From Promethearchaeota archaeon (lineage in GTDB: Archaea; Asgardarchaeota; Lokiarchaeia; Sigyniarchaeales; Promethearchaeaceae): a DNA stretch of 49,531 nucleotides. The stretch covers positions 1 to 49,531 of the forward strand of contig JAFGBS010000032.1 of NCBI GenBank assembly GCA_016933055.1, given 5' to 3'. Below are positions 18,370-27,093 of this stretch, in pieces. The position numbers and the translations under genes are program-made. The notes below the pieces were generated by a model, which saw nothing but the letters and a program-made list of their open reading frames with translations, was not told the DNA's origin and ran no database searches. How positions within the stretch are numbered: position 1 is the first letter of the stretch; each line of letters opens with the position of its first letter.

Positions 18370-18488
18370 GGCAATTTAAATTTCAGCAATAATATGCTAT
18401 TAAATACTCAAAGATGCCAATTTTCTTCAACAAAGGCATGAAATAGTCTCAGGACCTTTGGAAGCGCTGCTGGGAAAAACCTAGATGA

Positions 18489-18890
18489 CCAGAACAAGAT
18501 GCTTCATCGGTTAATGCTCAAAATAGAAGTTTGTATTTATCCGAAAATGGAACAAAATTAATGAATACTCCTCAAAATATCTGGTGTATACCAACAGTAG
18601 AGGATCTTGTACTATCTCAGTGTTTATATGGAGTACAAGTTGGGGGAATAAGGGATTACGAACCCCACTCAGCGTATTACGAAAACACATCTGATATAGA
18701 AACCCCCTTATTGGATCCACATTTAAAAGTGATCTATTAATGGACCGGAACAGAGGTATCCACATCCTTAGCTTATATGATCACCTATAGCAGTAAAGTT
18801 TATGAGAGAGACAAACGAAATGCGTATCATTATTTGAGTTTTCGAGCAGTAAAAGCCTATAATTACATTTATTCCGATCTAAAAAATTAG
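18489..18890 (+). pseudogene. Interrupted gene fragment of unknown family
   Basis: One reading frame runs from 18489 to 18890 with a single in-frame TAA at 18738–18740. Both sides have coding-like composition (upstream GVQVGGIRDYEPHSAYYEN, downstream TGTEVSTSLAYMITYSSKVY). Upstream, a different frame carries a coding-like run ending near 18510, suggesting a frameshift too. The family is not recognised. The combination of stop and frameshift indicates a decaying C-terminal remnant of a larger protein. Confidence 0.4.
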
Positions 18891-19130
18891 AAAAATGAGG
18901 GAATAAAAAAAGGATTTACCCAAGTGAATTAAAAATTCTCATATTCTTTTCCAATAAGGAGACCAAAATGAGAAACTCATTTACTTACACCGATAAATTG
19001 TATGATATAGTAACCACTACAAATCGTATGTAAACTAGTTAATTTACTTAATAAAACAGCAAGAATTATATTTTTAATTACGTAGAAATCGTGACGTATT
19101 TATCTAAAAAGTTGCATTCCTGAATGGAAT

Positions 19131-19409
19131 CTAATGATGTTTCAATCTACGCCCAGATTTAATTAGAAGTGCTCTATTGTTTTTAACTCTTTGCTGGTAG
19201 GGTGCCCGTCGATTATTGCTTGTTTTTCTTCCGTAACTAGGTCGCGATTTGGTGCTCCAGTTATAACGTCTTAATCGTGCAGATTCTCCAAAACCACAAG
19301 CCGCACATACTTTCTTCTTCTTATGATAAGAGTGTCGACCACATCTTCTACAGCGGATATGATTTCCTTCTTTATTGTGTCGACCAAAAGCTCGAGTTCC
19401 TTTTCCCAT
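19131..19409 (-). CDS. rpl37e: Ribosomal protein eL37 (L37e)
   Basis: 92 aa. [20 protein letters not shown] is the conserved eL37 start, and the C4 zinc finger is C20-x2-C23 with C35-x2-C38. The body is very basic and Arg/Lys-rich. It is longer than typical archaeal eL37 (about 60 aa) through a basic C-terminal extension (about residues 62–92) that probably contacts rRNA. It is a large-subunit protein. The LSm gene lies 64 bp upstream on the same strand, the standard archaeal LSm–L37e operon. Confidence 0.92.
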   Translation of the reverse strand: MGKGTRAFGRHNKEGNHIRCRRCGRHSYHKKKKVCAACGFGESARLRRYNWSTKSRPSYGRKTSNNRRAPYQQRVKNNRALLIKSGRRLKHH

Positions 19410-19473
19410 GAATAATCACTAAGGTTCTATTGTGTGTGTTCGATATTACGCATATCATTTATTTTTTTCCATT

Positions 19474-19806
19474 TCAAAATTCGATTTCCTCATCATCATT
19501 TACCACAATTCGTGTACCAGAAGTCTCTAGGTAAATAATTGAATCCCCACGCAAAATAATTGTGGTATATTCTCGTTCACTTGTGGTACCATCCCGAAGT
19601 TTTGTAATCTCTACAGCATTTTCGATAATAAGATTCAAATGCATATCGAACATTCTCAAGATTCCCTTAATGAAATGATTGCGAATTTTAATTGCGACCA
19701 AAATAGGTTTTCCGAGAGATTTAACAAGTTGAGATGGTACCGGTCGAACTTGATTATCTTGTCGTTGTGGTTGATTACGGGACATTACATGGGAATAACC
19801 ACACAT
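19474..19806 (-). CDS. lsm: Sm-like archaeal protein (LSm)
   Basis: 110 aa. The Sm1 motif runs from about residue 30 (GKPILVAIKIRNHFIKGILRMFDMHLNLIIENA, described as motif only) and Sm2 is IILRGDSIIYLE (about 82–93). LSm proteins form six- or seven-membered rings that bind U-rich RNA and take part in RNA processing. Met8 at 19785 (MSRNQPQR) is the probable start, giving 103 aa. It is directly upstream of eL37 in the conserved order. The C-terminal DDEEIEF is an acidic tail. Confidence 0.9.
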   Translation of the reverse strand: MCGYSHVMSRNQPQRQDNQVRPVPSQLVKSLGKPILVAIKIRNHFIKGILRMFDMHLNLIIENAVEITKLRDGTTSEREYTTIILRGDSIIYLETSGTRIVVNDDEEIEF

Positions 19807-19996
19807 AGAATAAAAAAATTGTCTTCATTAAAACGCAAAAGAGGTTATAACATCCATAGGTCTAAGGAGGTTAAAAGTCAATCAAATCATTAAGGAAATA
19901 AAGAGCCATTTTTCCATAGGAATTTAGAAAATACTGGTACTTAACTTAACATCCATAAGCTTTAATTTTAATAGTTTTAAGTACCATTAAGCGAAA

Positions 19997-20066
19997 ATGG
20001 GTCTAGCGAATAAAACCGATAGAGATCGATATTCTATAGGAACTTATATTTCGATTTCGTTTAAAT
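19997..20066 (+). other. Displaced N-terminus of the GPH transporter (frameshift)
   Basis: ATG at 19997 opens a frame reading MGLANKTDRDRYSIGTYISI, which is a typical start for GPH/MFS_2 transporters (RYSIGTY before helix 1). The frame closes with TGA at 20075–20077, while the transporter frame continues one base out of phase from 20067. A one-base insertion or deletion near TTTAAATTT at 20059–20068 would join the two. It may be a sequencing error or a true mutation. Confidence 0.5.
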
Positions 20067-21422
20067 TTGATCACTGAATTTTTTCTCGCTGCATTCGGTA
20101 CAAGGGTATTTGATTACTACGAGAATGAAATTGGCCTGCAATCCATTTGGATTTCTGCAGCTTTCATGGTGTATGCAATCTGGAATATGTTTAATGATCC
20201 GATCATAGGGTATATTTCCGACAAACCTCGGCGATGGTGGCCTAAATGGGGTAAACGACGACCTTGGATCATGGCTTCTATAATTCCTTGGGGATTGACC
20301 TTCCTTTTATTATTCACTGTTCCCAATTTTAATCCAACTACCTCTGGCGGAGCAGTATCTTTATTTATGTGGCTCGTTGTAACCAGTATTGTATATGATA
20401 CATTTTTTTCCATATTCGGGACCAATTTTAATGGTCTGCTCCCCGAGAAATTCCGTACAGATGCGGAAAGAAGGCGACAAGCTTCTATTGGTATCGCATT
20501 CAGCACCGTAGGAATGGTTTTGGGGACTACTTTGCCAGGTTTATTTGGATCCTATCAAAATCAGTATTCATGGATACTAGGTGCGGCTGCTATTTCAGTT
20601 GTGGGAATCGCATTTGGAATGCTAATGGGACCGGGTACCAAAGAACCTCCCGACATGATAGAACGCGCAGAATTTTGCGTGGAAGAAGAAATTGAACATG
20701 AAAAATGCAAAAATGAAAAATCCCCTTTTTTTGATACATTGCGGAAAATTCTACGAGATAAAAATTACGTTGCCTATCTGATTTTAATCGTGTGCTACCA
20801 ATGTTTAGTTTTACTGATGGTTGGAACTATTCCATATTTAAATCGTTTTATTTTGAAACCTGCTCCTGTAGAACCTGAATCTCTATTATTTGTTCCACCT
20901 ATCATCGTTGGACTACTTTCTATTCCTTTTTGGCATTGGATTACGAAAAAAATCGGAAATGCTAAAATGGTTATTTTGGGTGGCACTCTAATAATTTGCT
21001 CGGGATTACCATTCCTATTCATTTCAAATACTATAACAATAATCGTTTTTATTTCAATTATGGGGTTGGGACAAATCGCTTTTGGATTACAACTTATGCC
21101 TATTCTCGCCGAAGTTGTGGATGAATTAGTTGTAAAAATCGGAAAAAGACAAGAGGGTCTTGTAATTGGAGTTCGCACATTCTTTGCACGATTTGGTTTA
21201 ATTATTCAAGCAATTACATTCGGATTAATTCATATACTTACTGGATTTGAACCAGCTAGTACGACTCAAGATCCTCTAGCTCTTATTGGATTAAGGATTC
21301 AGCTTGCTTTAGTCCCAACTATTATTATGACTATCGGTATCTTGTTATTTTGGCGAATGTACGACATCGATCCCACAAAAAAAAAAACAATTCAACGAAG
21401 ATTAGCCAAATTAAAACTATAA
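20067..21422 (+). CDS. GPH-type (MFS_2) sugar:cation symporter, 5' end frameshifted
   Basis: 451 aa. The sequence LAAFGTRVFDYYENEIGL and NDPIIGYISDKPRRWWPKWGKRRPW (loop 2–3 motif DxxGRRRPW-like) mark the glycoside–pentoside–hexuronide symporter family. Eleven to twelve helices follow, and the C-terminus is basic (KKKTIQRRLAKLKL). The annotated TTG start at 20067 cuts off the beginning of helix 1. The missing N-terminus is present at 19997 in another frame. The gene may be functional if this is an assembly error, otherwise it is recently inactivated. The family carries sugars or, in some archaeal groups, other solutes. Confidence 0.75.
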   Translation: MITEFFLAAFGTRVFDYYENEIGLQSIWISAAFMVYAIWNMFNDPIIGYISDKPRRWWPKWGKRRPWIMASIIPWGLTFLLLFTVPNFNPTTSGGAVSLFMWLVVTSIVYDTFFSIFGTNFNGLLPEKFRTDAERRRQASIGIAFSTVGMVLGTTLPGLFGSYQNQYSWILGAAAISVVGIAFGMLMGPGTKEPPDMIERAEFCVEEEIEHEKCKNEKSPFFDTLRKILRDKNYVAYLILIVCYQCLVLLMVGTIPYLNRFILKPAPVEPESLLFVPPIIVGLLSIPFWHWITKKIGNAKMVILGGTLIICSGLPFLFISNTITIIVFISIMGLGQIAFGLQLMPILAEVVDELVVKIGKRQEGLVIGVRTFFARFGLIIQAITFGLIHILTGFEPASTTQDPLALIGLRIQLALVPTIIMTIGILLFWRMYDIDPTKKKTIQRRLAKLKL

Positions 21423-21446
21423 ATAATTTATTTAGCATATTTCGTC

Positions 21447-22040
21447 TTGAATTACTTAGTGGTAAAATTGCTTACGGATTTAATTGACGGAGCCAGAGAG
21501 GTATTTCGTTTTCGTGAGTTACTTTCTGACGTTGTTATGGCTACAATAGATACTCCGGACTATATTCTTGATAAAGTCTTCTTAATTTATGAAGATTTTG
21601 TCGAATTAGTCGAAACTATGCGTCCCATAACTCCTGGTGATGTCACTAAATTTGTGAATGCTGAATTATTAAAATATTCTGACCAGCCCTTCTTCCCCGT
21701 TTTAGGTGGGCTGTACGTGAATGCTTTGCTTAATAAATTATTTCAATCGTATGATTCCTTAGAAATTGATTTAACAGATTTTTGTGGATCTATTTTGGAA
21801 AATGCAGAAAATGAGTCTAAAATTGCGGATGATTCGGATTATTACGAATATGTAGGTTTCTCATTAGATTTCATTGGATACCTTCTACCGGACAAAAAAA
21901 AATTAGTGATTCATGGCGCAGTAGGTGATTTTGCTGGAGCTTTAATGGGAGAAAACGCTGTTTTTGAGTTGTATGGCTTACATGGTAGGTACGCTGCGTA
22001 TGAAAAGCATCCTAGTGCACAATTTTCTGTAGAAGGGTGA
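21447..22040 (+). CDS. Unknown acidic protein with a GXGXG-like C-terminal segment
   Basis: 197 aa, TTG start, 24 bp after the GPH transporter, probably cotranscribed. The first 140 residues are helical and acidic. Residues about 155–185 (IHGAVGDFAGALMGENAVFELYG, pattern only) resemble one turn of the Gly-rich beta-helix found in formylmethanofuran dehydrogenase subunit C and glutamate synthase. The match is short and may be chance. No enzymatic residues are evident. Confidence 0.55.
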   Translation: MNYLVVKLLTDLIDGAREVFRFRELLSDVVMATIDTPDYILDKVFLIYEDFVELVETMRPITPGDVTKFVNAELLKYSDQPFFPVLGGLYVNALLNKLFQSYDSLEIDLTDFCGSILENAENESKIADDSDYYEYVGFSLDFIGYLLPDKKKLVIHGAVGDFAGALMGENAVFELYGLHGRYAAYEKHPSAQFSVEG

Positions 22041-22187
22041 AATTTCGGTAGTGGAGTTAAATTATTCTATATTGCATCCTGTTCCACTACGGGATGATGG
22101 TTCTTAATAAAATGAGCATCTATTTTTATTAATGTTATCCATGGCACTTTGTCAAAGTAAAAGGGGGAATTAACAAAGAAAAAGAAA

Positions 22188-22967
22188 TTATTTCTGAGAT
22201 TTTGCGAATAGTTTCACATACCAAGCAGGGTTAGTGTATCCTATGTATGCTGTGATTCCTGCTATTGCAACTAAACTCCAAAGGATATAGAACGCGATCC
22301 CTTGACCTTGTCCTGTGACTTCGAATTCAATCACATCAGCAACTATAGCTACCCACACTAAGGTTGTGATAAATGAATGTATAAAAAGAGCAAACAATGT
22401 GGGTTTTATATCTGGTTCCGCTCGTTTGAAAATCCTATAGGATTGAACTGTAAAAGGAATATACAACATAAGAGAGTGAATGAGTAATACTCCCGCAGTT
22501 GCTAATTCCCAGATATCTACGCTCAAAGGATAAAATGCGACTCCGATTCCTATAGCGGCAACAATATATACTGTAATAGAGAATCCGATTCGCTCCTTAC
22601 CTGCACTGGTTTCATAAATTTCAGTATAAAATCGGTAGTAGATAATATTAGCTATAAACACAATCACTTTAAATAATTGATCTTGACGCAAAAACTGATA
22701 TATATATTCACTTGGAATTACTCCAGTCAAGGGTTCAAAAGGTAAGGCGAATACATATTTCGATAATGCTGTTGCAACGACCGCAAGGAAGTAAAGAAAA
22801 AAATATGCGGTCAATTTTTTCATTAATCCTGTTTTTTTTTGTATGGAACGGATTAAGAATAATAATGTAACAATGAGCAATAAAATTCCTATCACATCCC
22901 GAAAAATAGAACCTATTCGTGTAATAGCGGCTACACTTTCTGGTGGTAACATTTTTATATACTCCAA
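22188..22967 (-). CDS. Seven-helix membrane protein, unknown
   Basis: 259 aa. About seven hydrophobic helices are spread evenly (near 22–42, 52–72, 98–114, 128–148, 152–172, 188–212, 222–245), with short loops. There is no lysine in the last helix at a rhodopsin-like position and no other recognised motif. The C-terminus is short and basic. Function is unknown. Confidence 0.55.
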   Translation of the reverse strand: MEYIKMLPPESVAAITRIGSIFRDVIGILLLIVTLLFLIRSIQKKTGLMKKLTAYFFLYFLAVVATALSKYVFALPFEPLTGVIPSEYIYQFLRQDQLFKVIVFIANIIYYRFYTEIYETSAGKERIGFSITVYIVAAIGIGVAFYPLSVDIWELATAGVLLIHSLMLYIPFTVQSYRIFKRAEPDIKPTLFALFIHSFITTLVWVAIVADVIEFEVTGQGQGIAFYILWSLVAIAGITAYIGYTNPAWYVKLFAKSQK

Positions 22968-23058
22968 TTAGGTTTAGTATTCATGCCAATTTGTTAATAA
23001 AGAAGTATACTGTTTTCTTATTTAATGTTTTCACCTTTAGAACCCGTTAAATAATAGA

Positions 23059-23574
23059 TCATTTAAAAGTTTTTGAAAATTCCCAAATTTCATCGCCTAT
23101 GGCATGAATACTCTTCAGAACTTTTCCCTTCTTCATTTTTTGCATAGATTGCGCATCAAACAGAGCAATTGCAACTGCCAGTGTTCTTCCATGAAGTTCT
23201 TCTTGGACTTTTATGATGTCTCCTTTTTGTATTGAGGAATCTATCTCTCTAATACCAGGTCGCATAATATCTGCCCCATTTGCAACAAATGGTATAGCAC
23301 CTTTATCTACGGTCACAGATTTCACATGAAATGGGAGATTTGGATCGAGCAGTAAAGTTAAACAAGGAACATATCGATCTTCTGTGATCCAAAAACTCAA
23401 TACATTGTTGATTACGATAAGTTCATCTCGATCTAGTTTCAGAATTTCTACCTTGGGTTTATCGGTGAATAATTTATCGATATTTTTTTCATCATATAAT
23501 TCTGCAAGTTTTTGCTGTAATTCTTTAATATCGGTCGATTTCAACATGTGTCTTTGTCTTATTTTCATTTTCAA
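23059..23574 (-). CDS. MCT-1/Tma20-like PUA-domain RNA-binding protein
   Basis: 171 aa. The N-terminal pre-PUA domain (about 1–78) is followed by a PUA domain (79–160) with VTVDKGAIPFVANGADIMRPGI, a classic PUA core. Archaeal members of this family are homologues of eukaryotic MCT-1/Tma20 and are thought to bind tRNA or ribosomal RNA during translation. The start at Met1 or Met3 (23568) is equivalent. It is a single gene, with no operon partner evident. Confidence 0.8.
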   Translation of the reverse strand: MKMKIRQRHMLKSTDIKELQQKLAELYDEKNIDKLFTDKPKVEILKLDRDELIVINNVLSFWITEDRYVPCLTLLLDPNLPFHVKSVTVDKGAIPFVANGADIMRPGIREIDSSIQKGDIIKVQEELHGRTLAVAIALFDAQSMQKMKKGKVLKSIHAIGDEIWEFSKTFK

Positions 23575-23732
23575 GCTTATATGGAATCCATGGGTTAAGT
23601 AAGTGCGGATCGTCGATGTAGACCTTCAATTCCAATCATTTTTTTTTTGAAATACGTGTTTTTAATAAGTTTAAACTATAAATATAATTCCTATAAAGGG
23701 AATAGATATGAATAGAGTGAGGATTCTGCAAA

Positions 23733-25334
23733 ATGCGTATTATGAAAATCAAAAATCAAATTCTTAGGAAAATTATCCTTGCAACACTGGTATTGTTTCC
23801 CGTAGCATTCGGAGGTTTGTATATTGGGTTCTATTTGGGAATTATGGTACCAGATTTAACAAGTTATATGGAAATTCCTCCAGATACAAGCGATTTTTAC
23901 AATTTGGAAGATATTAATATTACAAGATTGGAAGAGATCGGCACTGAGTTCGAGCATTTACAGGAACAGCATTTACCGATTAACCTATCTCAAACTATTA
24001 CGTTCAATGCAAATACTGGGGAGGTTCTTTCTTATCATGGAACAGATAATGGAGCTTTACACACGGCGGAGAATCTAGTTGCATCATGCTTACGATATGC
24101 TTCTCTTTCCCCTGGTCCTGAAAAAGACTATTCACTTTTTTTGATACGGAAAATGGTGGACGCAATGAGACTGTTGATAGAGGTTCCAAATGGTGGATTA
24201 GGTCCAGAATTTCCAGGAACCATCGTTGCACGTTTCTATGCTCCTCCTGAAAAATGGAATGATGGAAATTATACATGGATTTTTGATGATTATTTCCGCC
24301 ATTTTAACGGGACGAATGGAAAGTTAATTCATGAATCTGGCACAGATTATTCTCAGTGGAGAATGAGACTCTATACCAGTAAAGATGAATTAGCAGGATA
24401 CTTTGGGGCTTTAGCCGCATTATTAGCCTTAGTTGATGTTCCGGATGTTCAGGAAATAACTAAATTAATCATTCTTCAACTAATGGAGGGCATGCTGAGT
24501 AGTTTCTGGCAGGAAATGACAGGAGATGGTAAACCAAACGGAGTACACTTCCAACCACCCTCAAGTTCTGCATGGAAACTCCTATTAACGAGAATGGCAA
24601 TTATTGCTGATCCAGAGAATGCTCGTTATCAACAATTATTTCATTATTACTTAGCAAAAGAACGTAAAGTAGATAATGTAATGTTTGTAGGAAAGATGGA
24701 CAACATCGATAATTATTATTCCCATTACTTTAATTCATTTGTTCTTCTCGGACTGTTTCTTGTAGAAAATAACCAAGAAATACTGGATCTCTATTTTAAG
24801 AATTTCCAAGAAAAAACATATCAAAATTATCGAGGGCATCGGAATGCCGTATTAAATACGCTGTATTTAGTTGCAGCAAGTAAATCTGGGAGGAAAACCA
24901 TATTTGATGTTGAATCCATACGTTGGGATGTTTTAGATCAGCTTTGGAGATTCAATGTCCATAATTTGGTACCATTTGATACGACTTTTGGGGGAACAAA
25001 TCAGACCATCAGTCGAACCTCATTGGATGCTGAATGGATAATAGTCGATCCGAATATAGCGAAATGGAAAAATTTTGTGGATAATACATGGTTTGGTGGC
25101 TTATACAAGTGGTTAACTTATGGCATTCAAGATGCGGTTTTCGAGCAGAGATTCTTGAAGCCAGCAGTGATTGGCATGCTAAGACCAACAGAAACGGTCT
25201 GGAATAAAAATCCATATCGAGAAGATGGGGAGCATGTATACAATACATCGAGTACAATAACCCAATTCGCAGGAGCATCATTCACATTGCCATTTTATAT
25301 GTTAAAATATTGTGGATATTTGGAGGTGAGCTAA
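23733..25334 (+). CDS. Membrane-anchored extracellular helical protein, unknown
   Basis: 533 aa. A short basic N-terminus and one hydrophobic helix (about 13–35) make a signal anchor. The remainder is soluble, rich in Asn/Trp/Tyr and mostly helical. Repeated helix pairs (for example around 120–145, 225–262, 270–300) suggest an alpha/alpha toroid as in glycan-active enzymes, but no catalytic motif is recognised. It is immediately followed by a membrane protein gene whose start touches this stop codon, and they probably form a two-gene surface module. Confidence 0.6.
   Translation: MRIMKIKNQILRKIILATLVLFPVAFGGLYIGFYLGIMVPDLTSYMEIPPDTSDFYNLEDINITRLEEIGTEFEHLQEQHLPINLSQTITFNANTGEVLSYHGTDNGALHTAENLVASCLRYASLSPGPEKDYSLFLIRKMVDAMRLLIEVPNGGLGPEFPGTIVARFYAPPEKWNDGNYTWIFDDYFRHFNGTNGKLIHESGTDYSQWRMRLYTSKDELAGYFGALAALLALVDVPDVQEITKLIILQLMEGMLSSFWQEMTGDGKPNGVHFQPPSSSAWKLLLTRMAIIADPENARYQQLFHYYLAKERKVDNVMFVGKMDNIDNYYSHYFNSFVLLGLFLVENNQEILDLYFKNFQEKTYQNYRGHRNAVLNTLYLVAASKSGRKTIFDVESIRWDVLDQLWRFNVHNLVPFDTTFGGTNQTISRTSLDAEWIIVDPNIAKWKNFVDNTWFGGLYKWLTYGIQDAVFEQRFLKPAVIGMLRPTETVWNKNPYREDGEHVYNTSSTITQFAGASFTLPFYMLKYCGYLEVS
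25322..25329 (+). promoter_or_regulatory. Strong ribosome binding site for the TTG start at 25335
   Basis: GGAGGTGA lies 5 bases before the TTG at 25335, inside the end of the upstream gene. It matches the anti-Shine–Dalgarno sequence of 16S rRNA and supports the non-ATG start. Confidence 0.7.
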
Positions 25335-26594
25335 TTGGCGAACACCACGATAAATTCAAAGGAAAGCGCTTTAAAATTATCCTATAGGAGATACAAGGGG
25401 GAAATTGAACACTCGATGAAATTTTTATCAATTCCATGGAGTTATCTCGTCACCGGTATCATGTTTTTCACGGTTGGATTACTCGATTTCTTTTTCCTCG
25501 GACATTTAATAGGTCACATCAATGAAGAAATTATTGGAGAATACCTGGGACAAGGAATTGCAGTCTATTTGGGTGGAGTGAGTTTCTTTTATACGATAGG
25601 ACTTTTGCCACTCATTACAGGATTTATAATAATACTATATTGCCTTTATGCTACCAAACAAGTAATTTTATCTCGAACTACTGATAATTATGTTTTTCAA
25701 GAGCGACGATTACTATTTCCAATGATTACTCACATCAATCGTAGTTCTGTACGTAAAATACACTATACAAATAAAGGACTGAGATTGCGCCATTTGTGGG
25801 TACTTATTTTTATCCCTATGGGAATTCGCATCCTACAATTTGGGATTCCTCTGTTTGGAGAACATCTCGCACACGATGAAATTCTCCCAACGATGATGGT
25901 TTTATCAGGAAGTATCGATATTTTAGGCGCATTAATCATGTTAATGATTCCGACTCGCTCGTTAACTATCCAAACGAATCAGAAACTTCATGCCATTAAT
26001 TTCCTACCAATTTCACAGGTTAGAGTTATTCCGGAGTTATACCAATTAGAAACTGGGGTAATAAAATCTCAAGTAGATCCTATCCAGTTATTTGGAGGAT
26101 TGGGATTGGTTATTATATCGCTTGTTGGTTTGTTTATGGAAGCTATTTGGGGAACGGATCTTTCCATGGTTGGAATTACCTATGGACTCTATTTGTTGAT
26201 GAAAATTTTACAATCAAATGGAAAGAATGTATATTTTTCAATGCAATGTCCCGAAGAAACGTCGAAAGACAATATACATTTAAGGGAGTTATCGTTTATT
26301 GATATTGTAGGAATTGGATTACTTGTATATCTTTCAACACTGGAATTTATTTGGGCTTGGATTTATTTTGTTGATTTTAATGGACTTATATTAATTGATT
26401 TGCTGATTACCACTGTTTTCTGGTTTGGAATGATGTTTTGGATTTTCATTTATCTATTCATCCCAAAAATTACGAAATTATCTCTGAATTTCATGAAATC
26501 ATTATGGAAATCTGATAAATCAATTCGAAATAATATAATTTTAAGAATACTGGTCATACTTGCAGCGATCATAATTGTGATCATAGTAATTTAG
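25335..26594 (+). CDS. Polytopic membrane protein, unknown
   Basis: 419 aa, TTG start supported by a strong upstream GGAGGTGA. It has about eight hydrophobic segments. Two soluble stretches between helices (about 112–150 and 205–250) start with beta-like sequence (DNYVFQERRLLFP, TRSLTIQTNQKLHAI), reminiscent of bacterial PH-like modules, but this is tentative. It begins directly after the stop of the 23733 gene with no gap, so the pair is translationally coupled. Function is unknown. Confidence 0.6.
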   Translation: MANTTINSKESALKLSYRRYKGEIEHSMKFLSIPWSYLVTGIMFFTVGLLDFFFLGHLIGHINEEIIGEYLGQGIAVYLGGVSFFYTIGLLPLITGFIIILYCLYATKQVILSRTTDNYVFQERRLLFPMITHINRSSVRKIHYTNKGLRLRHLWVLIFIPMGIRILQFGIPLFGEHLAHDEILPTMMVLSGSIDILGALIMLMIPTRSLTIQTNQKLHAINFLPISQVRVIPELYQLETGVIKSQVDPIQLFGGLGLVIISLVGLFMEAIWGTDLSMVGITYGLYLLMKILQSNGKNVYFSMQCPEETSKDNIHLRELSFIDIVGIGLLVYLSTLEFIWAWIYFVDFNGLILIDLLITTVFWFGMMFWIFIYLFIPKITKLSLNFMKSLWKSDKSIRNNIILRILVILAAIIIVIIVI

Positions 26595-26665
26595 GTTCTC
26601 ATTTTTTCCCTAAATCCAGATCCAATAATCTCATTTTTTTCTTAAAACTATGAAGCTTTGGAGTA

Positions 26666-27028
26666 ATGTTATTAAGAGTGAATATGATAAGAATGACTAT
26701 GAAAACGGTAACACGTGAATACATTTGTGATGCGTGTGGCCAACAGCATAAGGTTCAATTACCCGAAGACCTTGCCTCAAGGCATACGCAATTCCCGTTT
26801 GCCTATTTCTATCTCCACGGTGACGCAAAAGACGTACTTTCTACACTATATTTGGATGCAGATTTGAAAATTAGAGGTGCAGAGACTCAAAGATTGGAAA
26901 CTGACCTCGATGACATCTTCTCCAAAGGTCAAATGCTCTCAATTGTTCAGAATTTAATGAATGAGATAGAACGTTGGAGAAGGGATTATGAAGATCTAAA
27001 GAAGAAATATGACGAAGTAATTAAATAA
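26666..27028 (+). CDS. Small protein with a CxxC knuckle and a C-terminal coiled coil
   Basis: 120 aa from the first Met; Met8 and Met13 (26702) are also possible. A single C-D-A-C pair appears near residue 20 (one half of a zinc site), then a mixed alpha/beta middle with FAYFYLHGDAKDVLSTLYLD, and a coiled-coil tail (about 92–120) rich in Glu/Lys. Only two Cys are present, so any zinc site would need two chains. It is in front of seryl-tRNA synthetase, 65 bp away, in the same direction. Family not recognised. Confidence 0.5.
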   Translation: MLLRVNMIRMTMKTVTREYICDACGQQHKVQLPEDLASRHTQFPFAYFYLHGDAKDVLSTLYLDADLKIRGAETQRLETDLDDIFSKGQMLSIVQNLMNEIERWRRDYEDLKKKYDEVIK

Positions 27029-27093
27029 TATCACCAAAAGGTGGATAGAAAAATCTTAATTTTAATATCGTCTTTTCTTCATGGGTAACTAAT

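Noticed and set aside
18968..19033. 21-codon ORF with a good AAGGAG
   Set aside because: It has a strong ribosome site but is very short and may be only the first codons of a lost gene. Not called.
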